Source: Tetraselmis striata (Eukaryota > Chlorophyta > Chlorodendrophyceae > Chlorodendrales > Chlorodendraceae). Taken from it: a DNA stretch of 64,000 nt. The stretch is taken from NCBI GenBank assembly GCA_006384855.1, contig VCJN01002673.1, positions 216,004 to 280,003 of the forward strand, in the 5' to 3' direction. The notes below the pieces were generated by a model. It ran no database searches, was not told the origin of the DNA, and saw nothing but the letters and a program-made list of their open reading frames with translations. The translations under genes were made by a program, and so were the position numbers. Below are positions 34,026-42,863 of this stretch, in pieces; positions within the stretch are counted from its first letter, which is position 1; every line of letters begins with the position of its first letter.

Positions 34026-34154
34026 ACACACCAAGACTCTCAAACGCACCGAGACTCTCAAACGCACCGCGCGAGACTCTCAAACGCACCGCGCGAGACT
34101 CTCAAACGCACCGAGACTCTCAAACGCACCGCGCGAGACTCTCAAACGCACCGT
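34026..34154 (+). repeat. 18/22-bp tandem array at inner edge of left TIR
   Basis: There are about six units of GAGACTCTCAAACGCACC, with or without a GCGC spacer. The right TIR has about three. A run of about 12 G follows at 34157-34168. Confidence 0.85.
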
Positions 34155-35347
34155 TGAGGGGGGGGGGGGTAGCTCTTCAAATCAACACAATTTCATCTAC
34201 AAAAGCTCTGCTATTCTCTTGTTGTGTCACGTACAATCGGTAGTGTGAATATGAGCCGGGGTTTGTGATCGTTCCTTGAAAAACATAACTGTCGTCATTG
34301 GGTCTGCGATCGCTATCAAAGTCGGCTTGGTAAAACACGGTAGTGGTCTTATCTGCCGCGGAATTGGTTGTATACGTCATGTTGATAAAAGTCGATAGGA
34401 CCGTCCAGTTTGTACCGTCGTTGCTCCCTTCAATGTTGCACCCCAAAACCTTCCAAGTGTCGTATCCTTGAGTGACCCAAATACGCACGGCATTTGCGGT
34501 GACAGCCGCGGGCATTTGAATCGCTACATATTGAGGCGGATTAGTATCTATCGCTGCGGACCAACCCCCTTTGTAAGATCCGCCCTCTCGACTGAAAGCG
34601 TACCATCCAGCGTAGTTCACGTCTAATAGCAAACTTTCCGTGACGGTGTAGCCTTGACTGGAGGCGGCCGTGAGGGCGGGTACAAGCTGGAGTGGCTTAA
34701 TGTCGCGGAACGCCTGCCCGCTCCCCCCGGGGTTGTTCGTACCGGTGTGATTCATCTGAGCGCCGTTTCGGACAATGATCCAACTCCCTAGTTGCGAACT
34801 GTTGATGGCGCCTTGGTTCCACGACCAACCGGCCACGGGAACCTTTGTGGAGTAATCGCCCGGTATCCTAATGCTGAACACGAGCTTTGGCTCCGCCACC
34901 GACGCGGTCGTGCTTGCCCACGCCAACTGAGCGTACCCGGATTCTAGCGTCGAGTTCATCGTTAGTGCGGTACTGCTGCCCTCTTGGACTACCGCCGTGT
35001 CTGATGCGGAGCCGTCGCCATTCTCGGGGAGCACGCCTTTGTTTCGTTATTGTCGTACAAAGTCACGTGATCGTAATTGAGAGAGTACGTACCCCCTTCT
35101 CCGGCCGCACCGTTGTAATAGAATCTATTAATGCATTGCGTCCCGAAGGTGGATATAGCGGGGTAAAACAACCACATGTCATCAACGGCCGCGGTCGTTA
35201 TGTTCCCGAGCGGCAGGATGGCGGACTCGTTCCCAGCGACATCGATTACTTCCACCCAGAACCAATACTGCGTTCCGGGGCCAAGTCCCCCCTTCACCAG
35301 GTTGGCGGTGTCGCTCGTCGACCCGATGGTGAATTGCGAGGTGATAT

Positions 35348-35456
35348 TGTGAGGAGATATTCTCACGATATATATACGATACACTCTCGCAGTGTGTCAT
35401 CCACGGATCCTCCGCGCTTTTGATAGTGCGCGGCTATCAAAAGCTACCTCCTTACA
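35348..35456 (+). repeat. Left LTR of TRIM
   Basis: 109 bp, TG...CA termini. It contains a perfect 10-bp stem, GCTTTTGATA / TATCAAAAGC. Confidence 0.85.
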
Positions 35457-35611
35457 ATAAAGCGCGGAGTCCACGGATCGAATCCCGGTGTGGGTCGGTT
35501 CGCGGATGTCACGCATTACAGACGATATGATGTGACCAACTAACAGTGTCATATCATACCGTGGCCAACTAACAGTGCCAACCGCTACACCTACCTTTCA
35601 GGGGGATGGAA

Positions 35612-35720
35612 TGTGAGGAGATATTCTCACGATATATATACGATACACTCTCGCAGTGTGTCATCCACGGATCCTCCGCGCTTTTGATAATGCGCGGCTA
35701 TCAAAAGCTACCTCCTTACA
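35612..35720 (+). repeat. Right LTR of TRIM
   Basis: 109 bp, 108/109 identical to the left LTR by direct reading. Confidence 0.85.
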
Positions 35721-35801
35721 GATATCGTCATAGACCCCCACGGGGATGGAGTTGGCCGTGTTGTGGTAGAGCCGCACTTCGCCGATCCCGGACGCCATTT
35801 T

Positions 35802-36290
35802 ATGTTTCGTGAGATCAAATATCGATGCAATATATATGATGATGAGTTGGCTTGTCAAGACCCTCCAAGCGATCGGGATAGCGAGCTATCTGACGACGGT
35901 CTGGAAATACCGCAAAAGCATGTTGTCGCAAAGCACAGAGCTCCAAAAAAGAGAGGCGGAGCTCCAGGAAGCAAAGGCGGAGCTTCAGCAGGCGAGGGAG
36001 ACAAGCAAGTGGCAGCTGGGGCTTCTGGAACACCTCAGGTTGGCCTAAGCGCGATAGACGAGTTTATCGAGTCCGAGTTTTTCAAGAGCGGGGCGTGGCA
36101 GAAGAAGCCCTCCCCCCCCGCAGGGGAGCCCGAGCCGCCCCGCAAGCGGAAGCCGCGGGCGCCGCCTAGGGCTAGAAAGCAGCCGAAGCAAGCGGATCGG
36201 GCTACCCACTCCCCGCCGCAGGTGGCGGACGAGCCGGCGCCGCGGTATGAAGAGCGAGCAGACTTTTACGACTCGGTGATAATCGTTTGA
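35802..36290 (+). CDS. Basic/Pro-rich small virion-type protein of uncertain start
   Basis: The frame beginning at ATG 35802 (MFREIKYRCNIYDDE) runs 162 codons and ends 17 bp upstream of the ATPase ATG. Its C-terminal third (AIDEFIESEFFKSGAWQ, then a PPRKRKPRAPP basic stretch and an acidic end) must be translated somehow, since no other frame covers 36049-36287. The N-terminal two thirds overlap the membrane/coiled-coil frame at 35836-36048. The genuine product may be that frame shifted into this one near its end, or two overlapping proteins. No family was recognised. Confidence 0.5.
   Translation: MFREIKYRCNIYDDELACQDPPSDRDSELSDDGLEIPQKHVVAKHRAPKKRGGAPGSKGGASAGEGDKQVAAGASGTPQVGLSAIDEFIESEFFKSGAWQKKPSPPAGEPEPPRKRKPRAPPRARKQPKQADRATHSPPQVADEPAPRYEERADFYDSVIIV
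35836..36048 (+). CDS. Small membrane protein with coiled coil
   Basis: ATG at 35836 follows an ATATATAT stretch. The 70-residue product starts MMMSWLVKTLQAIGIASYL, a likely membrane segment. A heptad-like Glu/Ala/Leu-rich coiled coil follows (ELQKREAELQEAKAELQQAR). The stop (36046) falls inside the overlapping frame that continues to the ATPase. Small membrane/coiled-coil ORFs upstream of the packaging ATPase would suit an internal-membrane or scaffold role, but that is inference. Confidence 0.5.
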   Translation: MMMSWLVKTLQAIGIASYLTTVWKYRKSMLSQSTELQKREAELQEAKAELQQARETSKWQLGLLEHLRLA

Positions 36291-36307
36291 TTAAACTAAA
36301 ATCAGGT

Positions 36308-37075
36308 ATGCACATCGACAAACGGTCGAAGATTGTAATGAAGCCCCCAAAGTTCAAGTGCGACGTTAAGATCCACCCTCAAATCCAGAGCCCCTTGCCC
36401 GACAAGTCGTTCTTCATGACGCTCATCGGGAGCGCGGGGAGCGGGAAGACGTCGTTGATGGTCAACATGCTGCGGAGCCCGCAGATGTACTTCCAGGCGT
36501 TCAAGCACGTGCACCTCGTCATGCCGCCCCATTCGCTTGCCTCGCTCGATGTCAAAATATTCAAAAAGCACGACAAGTGCTACGATGAGCTGGATTGGTC
36601 CACCCTCGATGGCATACACGAGAAACTGAAGACGGCTTCGGACGAGGAAGAGTTCTCGCTCCTCGTGATAGACGACCAGACGGCGGCGCTCAAAGATAGG
36701 GACGTGCAGCGGCTCATGAAGCTGATAATCTACAATCGTCGCCACCTCCGCACTTCGATATTGATGCTTGTACAGAGCTTTAACGCCATCCCGCTGCCCG
36801 TGCGAAAAACCATCTCGCACTTTGCCATGCTGAAACCCCGTAACAAGCGCGAGTACGAGGCCATATTCAAGGAGCTGATATTCCTCGACCCTCACACCGC
36901 GGACAACCTCATGCGCTTCGTGTTCAGGGAAAGGTACGACTTTCTGTTCTGCGATGTCGAGAAAAGCTTATTCTACAAGAAATTTGATCGTATTAACTTA
37001 AATGCCGAGGAAGACAACGAAGTCCAGCAATCGCAAAGCGGAGCCGAAGAAGAAGGCGGCGGCGCGGGGAGGTAA
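36308..37075 (+). CDS. A32/FtsK-HerA-type genome packaging ATPase
   Basis: ATG at 36308 (MHIDKRSKIVMKPP) gives 255 residues. Walker A is LIGSAGSGKTSLMVN, near residue 45. Walker B is FSLLVIDDQTA, followed by RRHLRTSILMLVQSFNAIP, a sensor-like strand with Gln. This matches the DNA-packaging ATPase of Polinton-like viruses, virophages and Mavericks, which translocates the genome into the capsid. It lies at the head of the capsid block, and its last 74 bp overlap the next gene in another frame. The frame is intact. Confidence 0.9.
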   Translation: MHIDKRSKIVMKPPKFKCDVKIHPQIQSPLPDKSFFMTLIGSAGSGKTSLMVNMLRSPQMYFQAFKHVHLVMPPHSLASLDVKIFKKHDKCYDELDWSTLDGIHEKLKTASDEEEFSLLVIDDQTAALKDRDVQRLMKLIIYNRRHLRTSILMLVQSFNAIPLPVRKTISHFAMLKPRNKREYEAIFKELIFLDPHTADNLMRFVFRERYDFLFCDVEKSLFYKKFDRINLNAEEDNEVQQSQSGAEEEGGGAGR

Positions 37076-38156
37076 ACGCAAGCAGGGATCCAAGGCCGGC
37101 GGCAGGAAGAACCAGAACGTGACACAGAATGTCACCGTGCGCGCGTCGGGCGGCCGAGGCGGACCCGGGGGAGGCGGCGGCGCGGGCGGCGGCGGCGGCG
37201 CGGGGGGAGGGAGCGGCGCGGGGGTCGCGATGCATCACAGCTTTGCCACTTACTCGATGGGACAACCCATTAGCGTGAATCACATGCCGGACGGGTCATT
37301 CATTCAAAGCGACTTTGGGGGCGGGGGCACGAGGCCGCCGAGCATGAGGGCCGGTTCAACTCAAACGGATGCACCCCCGGTAATGGATAGGATGACGGAG
37401 GTAAAGGGGCTCGCCGCGGTGTCGATTCCACCCACCGCTGTCGCCACAATATCACAAGCGTCGACGTCCGCCCCCGTGCGCCCGGCTGCCCCCGCCCCTG
37501 TGAGCCAGGCCGTTCCGATGTTGTACGAGCCGGCGCGCGTCGAGGCGGGGCACCAGCATGGCGTTGCGATCGAAGCGAGGCCGCGAGCCGGGGGCACGAG
37601 CGTTGCTGAACGGGTTCGTCAATTCGACGGATCGGGCGTAGCCCTCGGCGGAAGGCAGGGCCGTAGGTCGCGAATTGAAACAATTGAGGAGGTTTTTCCC
37701 GAAGCGGTGTTTGGTCGCAGGGTACCCGAGGTAGAAATGTTTCGAGATCTGCCTGCCCTTGGACCCGGTCACGAGGGACCTCAAACGCATTTCAACCCGG
37801 TCGGCGTGTTTCCTCGTCCTCAAGACGTACCGGAGTTGGACAGATATTCCTTTCAGGCAATGACCCGGGGGCGCAGAAACATGCCCGGGACAAAGCGAAA
37901 CCCCCGTACAGCTACTGCGTCAAGTGCGGCCTCGCTGGCTTTGCGACAGAGCATCGCTCTTGGGAACAAGAAGGAGGATATCAGAAAGGGGAAACGCCCG
38001 GTTAGAGGCTTCGCATCAGGCGATGGAGAAATGGTGCCGTACGAATCTCAAGCCAATTTCAATTCTGGGCGGAATGACGGCGCATCGACAAGCAGGGCGG
38101 CCCTTCCGCCGATAACGCCAAACATCGTGCCCCGGCCGCGAAGGCAGCGACGATAA
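37002..38156 (+). CDS. Basic Gly-rich core-like protein
   Basis: ATG at 37002 gives 384 residues. The N-terminus is strongly basic (PRKTTKSSNRKAEPKKKAAA), followed by a Gly-rich linker (about 50-75), an Ala/Pro-rich middle and an Arg-rich end (NIVPRPRRQRR). No enzyme motif is visible. Position between ATPase and capsid genes plus composition suggest a DNA-condensing or core protein, which is inference. Small SDFGGGG and RSRIETIEEVFPEAVFG segments look like short linear motifs. Confidence 0.7.
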   Translation: MPRKTTKSSNRKAEPKKKAAARGGKRKQGSKAGGRKNQNVTQNVTVRASGGRGGPGGGGGAGGGGGAGGGSGAGVAMHHSFATYSMGQPISVNHMPDGSFIQSDFGGGGTRPPSMRAGSTQTDAPPVMDRMTEVKGLAAVSIPPTAVATISQASTSAPVRPAAPAPVSQAVPMLYEPARVEAGHQHGVAIEARPRAGGTSVAERVRQFDGSGVALGGRQGRRSRIETIEEVFPEAVFGRRVPEVEMFRDLPALGPGHEGPQTHFNPVGVFPRPQDVPELDRYSFQAMTRGRRNMPGTKRNPRTATASSAASLALRQSIALGNKKEDIRKGKRPVRGFASGDGEMVPYESQANFNSGRNDGASTSRAALPPITPNIVPRPRRQRR

Positions 38157-38197
38157 TTTTGCCCGCACGTAAATTTCTGCAATGATCGTAAATACAG

Positions 38198-38536
38198 ATG
38201 ACGTTCATTGGCAAGCTTGGACACACTTTCAAAGCCTTTGGGAGCAAAGTCGCCGGCGCGGCCTCCTACTTGGGGCACAAGGTGGGCAGCGGGCTCATGA
38301 CTCTCGCGCCCGCGATCTCGGTGCTCAACCCGACAGTCGGAGCCGGGTTTGCGGCGGCCGGGGCGGCGGCGCAGGGCATTGGCGTGCTCGGCGACGTCGG
38401 CAAGAAGGCCCTCTCCGGCGGGGGCGTGGACTTTGGCCAAGCGAAAGCGGCTTACGGTCAAGTCAGGGGGGGCATGCACAGCATCAAAGCGGCGTACCAA
38501 AGCGGCTCGAATCGTAGCGGATTAGAGCGGCGCTAG
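38198..38536 (+). CDS. Small Gly/Ala-rich amphipathic protein
   Basis: ATG at 38198 gives 112 residues. KLGHTFKAFGSKVAGAASYL is followed by a long Gly/Ala/Val-rich hydrophobic stretch (VGAGFAAAGAAAQGIGVLG) and a basic tail. The sequence resembles membrane-active minor virion peptides in having small-residue-rich helices and a basic end. It sits 40 bp upstream of the major capsid gene. A role in membrane interaction during entry or as capsid cement is inference. Confidence 0.65.
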   Translation: MTFIGKLGHTFKAFGSKVAGAASYLGHKVGSGLMTLAPAISVLNPTVGAGFAAAGAAAQGIGVLGDVGKKALSGGGVDFGQAKAAYGQVRGGMHSIKAAYQSGSNRSGLERR

Positions 38537-38539
38537 CCC

Positions 38540-38575
38540 CGCCTCGCTAAAATAAAGTTCTCAGCATTATTTAAA
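38540..38575 (+). promoter_or_regulatory. AT-rich element before the capsid gene
   Basis: CTAAAATAAAG and ATTATTTAAA lie immediately upstream of the ATG in an otherwise GC-rich block. The divergent promoter at 47821-47842 has a similar TATTAAA word touching the start codon. A shared late-type promoter is possible but unproven. Confidence 0.35.
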
Positions 38576-39805
38576 ATGTCAGTCAGCGATTCCCTTGTCT
38601 TCAAGCCCAAGCCCGCCTCTATCGCCGGCACTACCCACCGGCAGACCGTGCCCGCCTACAATGGCACCACGTTCGGGGGTCAACAGACCATCCTCATCAA
38701 CATCCCGTGCGGCCGCCGCGGGCACTACCTCAACACCCGCATGTCCCACCTGCGGTTTTCCGTGAAGAACAAGCACGCCGCCAATTCCTTGCAGCCCGAT
38801 TACACCGCTTCGTCGTTTATCCGGTCTGTGTCGCTCTACCACGGCGCGAATCTCCTTGAGCAGATCCACGAGTACAATGCGCTGTACCATCTCATGTTCG
38901 ACATTCAGTCCTCGGATGAAGAGCTCTTGGGAGGCGGCTCCATTCTGTACGGCTCCAATGAGGACGAAGACAGCCATTACCGCGAGGGGGTTGGGATTGC
39001 TGCGGGAACGACTGCCTATTTTTGCATCCCGATCATGTCCGGCATCATTGGCGGCCTTCAGTCGAAGTACCTGCCAACCGGCGCAATGACCGGGGGTGAT
39101 CTGCGCCTCGAACTCACTCTCGCCGCCACCAACGCCGCCGTGGTAGGCACAGCTCCCGATTGGGAGATCGGCAACGTCGAACTGCAGCTCGAGTTTGTGG
39201 AGGTGACAAGCGAGGTTGATCGCATGATTCAGCATGCCAACCCGCGGTACGTCATCTCGTACGAGTCTTTCGCCAACTACACCAACTCTATCCAGGCCAA
39301 TGAGGGGCAAATCAACAAGCTTATCCCCGCGCGGTTCTCGTCCCTCAAAACGCTTTACACCATATTCCGCAAGTAGGCCGATCTCACTCTAGCCGCGTCC
39401 AAGTCGGTTTCAACTCGGACCACGTGTGGGCTCAAGAATTGGTATTACTCGGTGTCCGGCGAAAACATTCCGCAGACATCCGTGCGCGAAGAGGTCGAGA
39501 CCTTCGCTGAGCTGATGAAAGCCATGCACACGTTCGGGAGCACGCAAAACACGTCGCTCATAAATCTGACTTCGTGGACAAATAACAGCGGTGGGAGTGC
39601 ATCCGGCACGTTCGCCATAGGCCAGAACCTCGAGGTGCTCAGCCACAAGAGCACGCTGACCGAGAGCGGCAAGAACACCCTCAACACCAACTGCTACTTG
39701 CTGGGAACCGTGACCCCCGGAAGCACCGCTTACCAATTCAGCACGTGGGCGCATTTCGACGCGGTATTGATCATCGAGGCGGGAGTCGCAACTTCTGCAT
39801 TTTGA
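38576..39805 (+). pseudogene. Major capsid protein (double jelly roll) with an in-frame TAG
   Basis: ATG at 38576 (MSVSDSLVFKPKPAS) reads 266 codons to TAG at 39374-39376. The same frame then continues without any shift for another 142 codons to TGA at 39805. The whole, about 409 codons, is the expected length for a PLV major capsid protein. Characteristic segments are FIRSVSLYHGANLLEQIHEY and NALYHLMFDIQSSDEE in the first jelly roll, and IMSGIIGGLQSKYLPTG near the middle. VREEVETFAELMKAMHTFG and FDAVLIIEAG lie after the stop. It would form the pseudohexameric capsomers. The TAG is either a nonsense mutation or read through; no suppressor tRNA was seen. Confidence 0.85.
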
Positions 39806-39849
39806 TCCGGGCGAAATCTTTTGCCCACTTCTAGTAAACTCGCAGGCGG

Positions 39850-40848
39850 ATGACGGTCCACCGCATCTTCGTTAGCTCCGAGCAGCGCACATCCGGCCAC
39901 CGCGGGGACTTCGTCGTAGACACCTCGAAGGAGTTCGCGCGATTCGACTCGAGGCGGGTGATGTGCGCCGTGGAATTCTGCGATGTCGTTAGATACACAA
40001 GCGAGGGGGACGGCTACGTTGCCAACCCCGCAAACTCGTCGGGCCTCCTTCTCGAGGCGCCGGACCTGCGAGCGGCTAATTCGTATGAAAGCTGGAGCGG
40101 GAACTCGAGCTGCGCGCTAACCCTCCTGCAGAATTACGCCTCCGCGGGCGTGTACGGCCTCGCACACGACGTACCGTACGTGCGTCGCAAGCACATCGGC
40201 GTCGAGGTGGACTTTGACTTTGTGAAGCGCCTCGGGAGCATGCGCTTCCGGCTGCGCCGATGCGCCTCTGAGTTCGGGGCCGGCGACGACTTCTCCCTCG
40301 TCAGCGAAAGCGACGACTTGGAGGCATGGGCGTTCCAGCTTGTGTTTTGGGAGCCGTGCAAGTGCCTGCTCATGCAACCGTTTGCATACGATTTCTTCCG
40401 AGCGTGGGTATCGTCGGAGCAGGGGCGAGGGTCTATCGTGGATTGTCGCATACCGGTGATGCTGAACACGAGCCGTTCGGTGGACACCTCGGAGGGCAAG
40501 TGGATGGTGGCGCTAGAGTTTTACACGCCCCTCCTATGCGCAAAGGACCCCGCCGATAAGCCGCATTCCGTCGTGCTCGCTTGTCCCACACTCGTCGGCT
40601 CCGACGATCGCCACATTCTAGGCCACCTCGGCAAATCGTACAGAACGGGCGAAGAGTCCATGTACGGACAGCGATACTCCATAAAGCCGGGCAGCCGGGA
40701 CGTCGCGGGGCACGAGCTTCGCGTTAGCATCGACTCGCTCACGGAGCTTCATCTGCAATTGCGAGACGCCGTCAGCCTCGCTCTGCTTGATCCGCTCGAG
40801 TTTCAGCCGGGCTATGTGATGTCGTTAGTTTTCTACCGAACCAAGTAA
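39850..40848 (+). CDS. Minor capsid protein candidate
   Basis: ATG at 39850 gives 332 residues in an intact frame. It begins MTVHRIFVSSEQRTSGHRGD and VVDTSKEFARFDSR, a beta-strand-rich opening shared by minor capsid/penton-like proteins of PLVs that start with a short peptide then a D-F-V strand pattern. It lies directly after the major capsid gene and abuts the next gene (stop TAA at 40846, ATG at 40849). The class is inferred from gene order and the N-terminal pattern. A second penton candidate is at 46972-47820. Confidence 0.6.
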   Translation: MTVHRIFVSSEQRTSGHRGDFVVDTSKEFARFDSRRVMCAVEFCDVVRYTSEGDGYVANPANSSGLLLEAPDLRAANSYESWSGNSSCALTLLQNYASAGVYGLAHDVPYVRRKHIGVEVDFDFVKRLGSMRFRLRRCASEFGAGDDFSLVSESDDLEAWAFQLVFWEPCKCLLMQPFAYDFFRAWVSSEQGRGSIVDCRIPVMLNTSRSVDTSEGKWMVALEFYTPLLCAKDPADKPHSVVLACPTLVGSDDRHILGHLGKSYRTGEESMYGQRYSIKPGSRDVAGHELRVSIDSLTELHLQLRDAVSLALLDPLEFQPGYVMSLVFYRTK

Positions 40849-41772
40849 ATGTCCCATCGCGCTTTCGTCAGCTCTATCGGCTCATCGGACAAGAGCGCCG
40901 TGCAAGCGGCCTTTGACGGCGCCTTGCTGAGCACCCACTTCCCTCACATGGGGGGAGGGCGTAGCCCCATCCGCCGCGGCGGCCCGATCGAGGTGTTCCT
41001 CGAAAACGTTAGCGCTATCCATCGCGACGCGGGGGCTTCATCGTTGGGGCGGAGGCTATTGGAGGACTCGTGGATAGACTTCGCGGGCGTGGGGGCGGGC
41101 ACCAACGCGGAGCTACAAGCTTTAATCTCCATGTTAATTAAACCCGAAATGACGATATCCTCGGCGCTGCTGTGCGTAAACTCCACCAACACCATCCCGG
41201 GCACCTCCACCGCGGACATCACCAGCGGCATCAGCGGCTCCAGTCTCACATGGGAGTAAGATATCGGGGCGCAAAACGCCGCTCGCTACTTTTGGGTGGA
41301 GTTGATCGATGACAACGCAAACTCGTCCATCACCCCGCTCGGCGTGTACACCACGGAGGACAACACGCCTCCGGTCATCACGGCCCGAAGCGTGTCGCGC
41401 GGCACGCCTCCAACCACGGGTCTCAACGTCACCTTCAACGTGACGGACAACGACGCCGTTCAGACAATTTACGTTTTGCTAAATGACACGCAGGACACCA
41501 ATCCCGGGCCGGCGCTCATCAAGACCATCGGCGATGCGTTCCCCGGCGGCACGACTTCGCACACCTACACGGGGTTGACGCCCGACACCATCTACTACAC
41601 GTGGATCATGGCGAAGGACCAGGCCGGGAACGAGACGAGCGTGGACGGCTTTGGGCCCATAACCACCAACGCGGACTCCACCGCCCCGAACGTCGACTCG
41701 TTTAGTCTCGTGGCCGGCACGGACGCGGAGTCGCAGGTAAGCATCTCGCTAACCATCTCCGATACGGCATAG
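40849..41772 (+). pseudogene. FN3-containing fibre-like protein with an in-frame TAA
   Basis: ATG at 40849 opens 136 codons (VFLENVSAIHRDAGASSLG) to TAA at 41257-41259. The same frame resumes at once and runs to TAG at 41770-41772, about 307 codons in all. After the stop come YFWVELIDDNANSSITPLGV and an FN3-like unit (VTFNVTDNDAVQTIYVLL, GLTPDTIYYTWIMAKDQAGN). The FN3 unit resembles that of the minus-strand fibre at 34177-35798. It is probably a surface protein following the capsid operon. Nonsense mutation is the simplest reading. Confidence 0.65.
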
Positions 41773-41852
41773 CCTCCCCCCCTACGGGGGATACAGCGTA
41801 GCGCTTCCCCCGCGGTTCTTTTTGGGCGCTTTTAGTAACACGGTGCGGATCG

Positions 41853-42125
41853 ATGCCGGCTCGCGTGGACACCACCGTCCTGATCCCGGAGTTTTCCGAG
41901 TTCCCCTTCTCGCACCTCAACGAGAACCTCTACAACGGCTTTGTCGCCGGCTCGTACGATTGTCTCGGCAGCCGCATACTCGAGGACCATATCGGCTACC
42001 CCGTTCCCGGCCTAGGGGCGTTCAGCCGCATCAACGTCGCCTTCCCGGACCTCGAAGAAGGGGCGACTATCAGCCACTGGAGCGCCAACCTCCTCGTCCG
42101 CCCCAACAGCGATGCCGGCGAATAA
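41853..42125 (+). CDS. Small hypothetical protein
   Basis: ATG at 41853 gives 90 residues, beginning MPARVDTTVLIPEFSEF with later FSRINVAFPDLEEGATISHW. Third codon positions are strongly G/C as in neighbouring genes, which argues that it is translated. It overlaps the 3' end of the methyltransferase on the other strand. It could be the detached tail of the preceding fibre gene. No family was recognised. Confidence 0.5.
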   Translation: MPARVDTTVLIPEFSEFPFSHLNENLYNGFVAGSYDCLGSRILEDHIGYPVPGLGAFSRINVAFPDLEEGATISHWSANLLVRPNSDAGE

Positions 42126-42772
42126 CTCGGCGAGCAACTCCTTCGGGATTTGATACGTCTCGGCGCTGCCCGCGCTCCTGCGATACAGCGTGCCGCGGGA
42201 CCGCTCTGCGCGCACGCGTAGTGGACGCCGTGCTCCCGCTTGTAAGCGCAAGGGTCGCGCTCGCAGAACTTGAGGTCGAGGCCCGGCTTGTTGGTCCACA
42301 CCGCGGTGGGCTTCTTGAAGTCGCGGCCGTACTTGCAGTAGGTGCAGCGGCGCAGAAAGGGCGCGAGGGGCTGCATGAAATCGCGCCGCTTGAGCATGCC
42401 GGTGAAGGGGTTCTCGATGAACCAGTACCGCGGCCGGTACCACTTGATGATCTCGAGACACTTCTTCGCGATGGAATCCGCGAGCTCGAGCTTGCGCACC
42501 CCACGCGTCTTTGCCATCGAGTACTCCGTGCACGGCGGGCTGGCCCATATCACGTCGAAGTGCCCGCGCGGGTAGGCCGCGGCGTAGTCCCACTCGCGCA
42601 CATCGAGCGTTATCGCGGCGCGCGAAGAGGGGTCGGCGTCCCCCGCAGGGGGGGAGGGCGAAGCCCAATCCAGCGACACGTACTCGACCGCCCGGTCGCC
42701 AAACATCCCGCGCAGAGCCGCGCCCACGCTCTGCGTCCCGCAGCACAGGTCGAGAACGCGAAGAGGGCGCAT
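42012..42772 (-). pseudogene. C5 cytosine DNA methyltransferase, one frameshift
   Basis: ATG at 42772 starts MRPLRVLDLCCGTQSVG, the SAM-binding motif I. Later comes FDVIWASPPCTEYSM, the Pro-Cys catalytic loop, then RYWFIENPFTGML, the ENP motif. KPTAVWTNKPGL follows. Near 42,205 the frame shifts; the downstream frame gives the expected end (SAGSAETYQIPKELLAELF) and stops at 42012. It would methylate cytosine at C5 in viral or host DNA, possibly marking the viral genome. It is read divergently from the integrase, 92 bp away. Confidence 0.8.
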
Positions 42773-42863
42773 TTATATCCCGCGCGAAAAAGTTTCACGC
42801 TTCGTGCGCCTCGCTTACGGCGATAGATTATTTGCTAGAGTATTTACTAAATCGCCGGACACC

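Larger units (their letters stand above)
33292..34154 (+). repeat. Left terminal inverted repeat of the PLV
   Basis: The reverse complement matches 53118-54369. Shared landmarks from outside in are AGCAAATACATAGC, the TTCCCAAGCTGCTATAATCG units, GACCAATCGCCATGGC, CCACACGCCCCAAAAAGTGAG, the 72-bp hairpin and the GAGACTCTCAAACGCACC units. Compared with the right arm it lacks about 330 bp containing a gene and about 105 bp nearer the end. A GAAAAAC-rich microsatellite (33355-33410) occupies a corresponding outer position. Confidence 0.9.
35348..35720 (+). mobile_element. TRIM-like LTR miniature element
   Basis: Two 109-bp direct repeats (35348-35456 and 35612-35720) begin TGTGAGGAG and end TCCTTACA. 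They differ at a single base (GATAGTGC versus GATAATGC). The 155-bp interior ends in a purine-rich tract, AGGGGGATGGAA, directly before the second repeat, as a polypurine tract would. GATAT flanks both sides (35343-35347 and 35721-35725) as a 5-bp target duplication. The interior has no coding capacity. No perfect tRNA primer site starting TGG was found after the left LTR. The near-identity of the LTRs implies recent insertion. Confidence 0.85.
34177..35798 (-). pseudogene. Fibre/lectin-like protein (FN3 + discoidin-like), interrupted by a TRIM and a frameshift
   Basis: ATG at 35798 starts MASGIGEVRLYHNT. The frame is split after VGVYDDI by the 373-bp insertion at 35348-35720. If the insertion and one 5-bp target copy are ignored, the reading continues in frame as TSQFTIGS. 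An FN3-like unit follows (PGTQYWFWVEVIDVAGNES). A one-base frameshift near 35,042 separates this from the C-terminal part (35034-34177). That part resembles a discoidin/F5-8C-type domain (VAIQMPAAVTANAVRIWV, CNIEGSNDGTNWTVL, YRLYVTQQ). The original protein would be about 414 residues. It probably acts as a surface fibre binding host glycans. Part of its FN3 unit resembles the plus-strand gene at 40849-41772. Confidence 0.75.

Noticed and set aside
34026..34154. CRISPR-like array in the TIR
   Set aside because: Units are contiguous 18/22-mers without unique spacers, in a eukaryotic viral TIR.
35460..35500. tRNA-like T-loop (GGATCGAATCCCGG) inside the TRIM, considered as a suppressor tRNA that could explain the in-frame stops
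   Set aside because: No consistent 5-bp T-stem, D-arm or acceptor stem could be drawn in either orientation. It may be a diverged primer-binding remnant.
35342..35720. The block in the fibre gene as a spliceosomal intron, since the minus strand shows CTGTAAGG at its edge
   Set aside because: Perfect-length direct repeats, TG/CA ends, purine tract and a GATAT duplication fit a TRIM better. No other intron is seen in the PLV.
39374..41259. Reassigned TAG/TAA codons in the virus or host
   Set aside because: The host gene models end in TAG, and most viral genes end normally in TAA, TAG or TGA; only two internal stops occur in viral genes.
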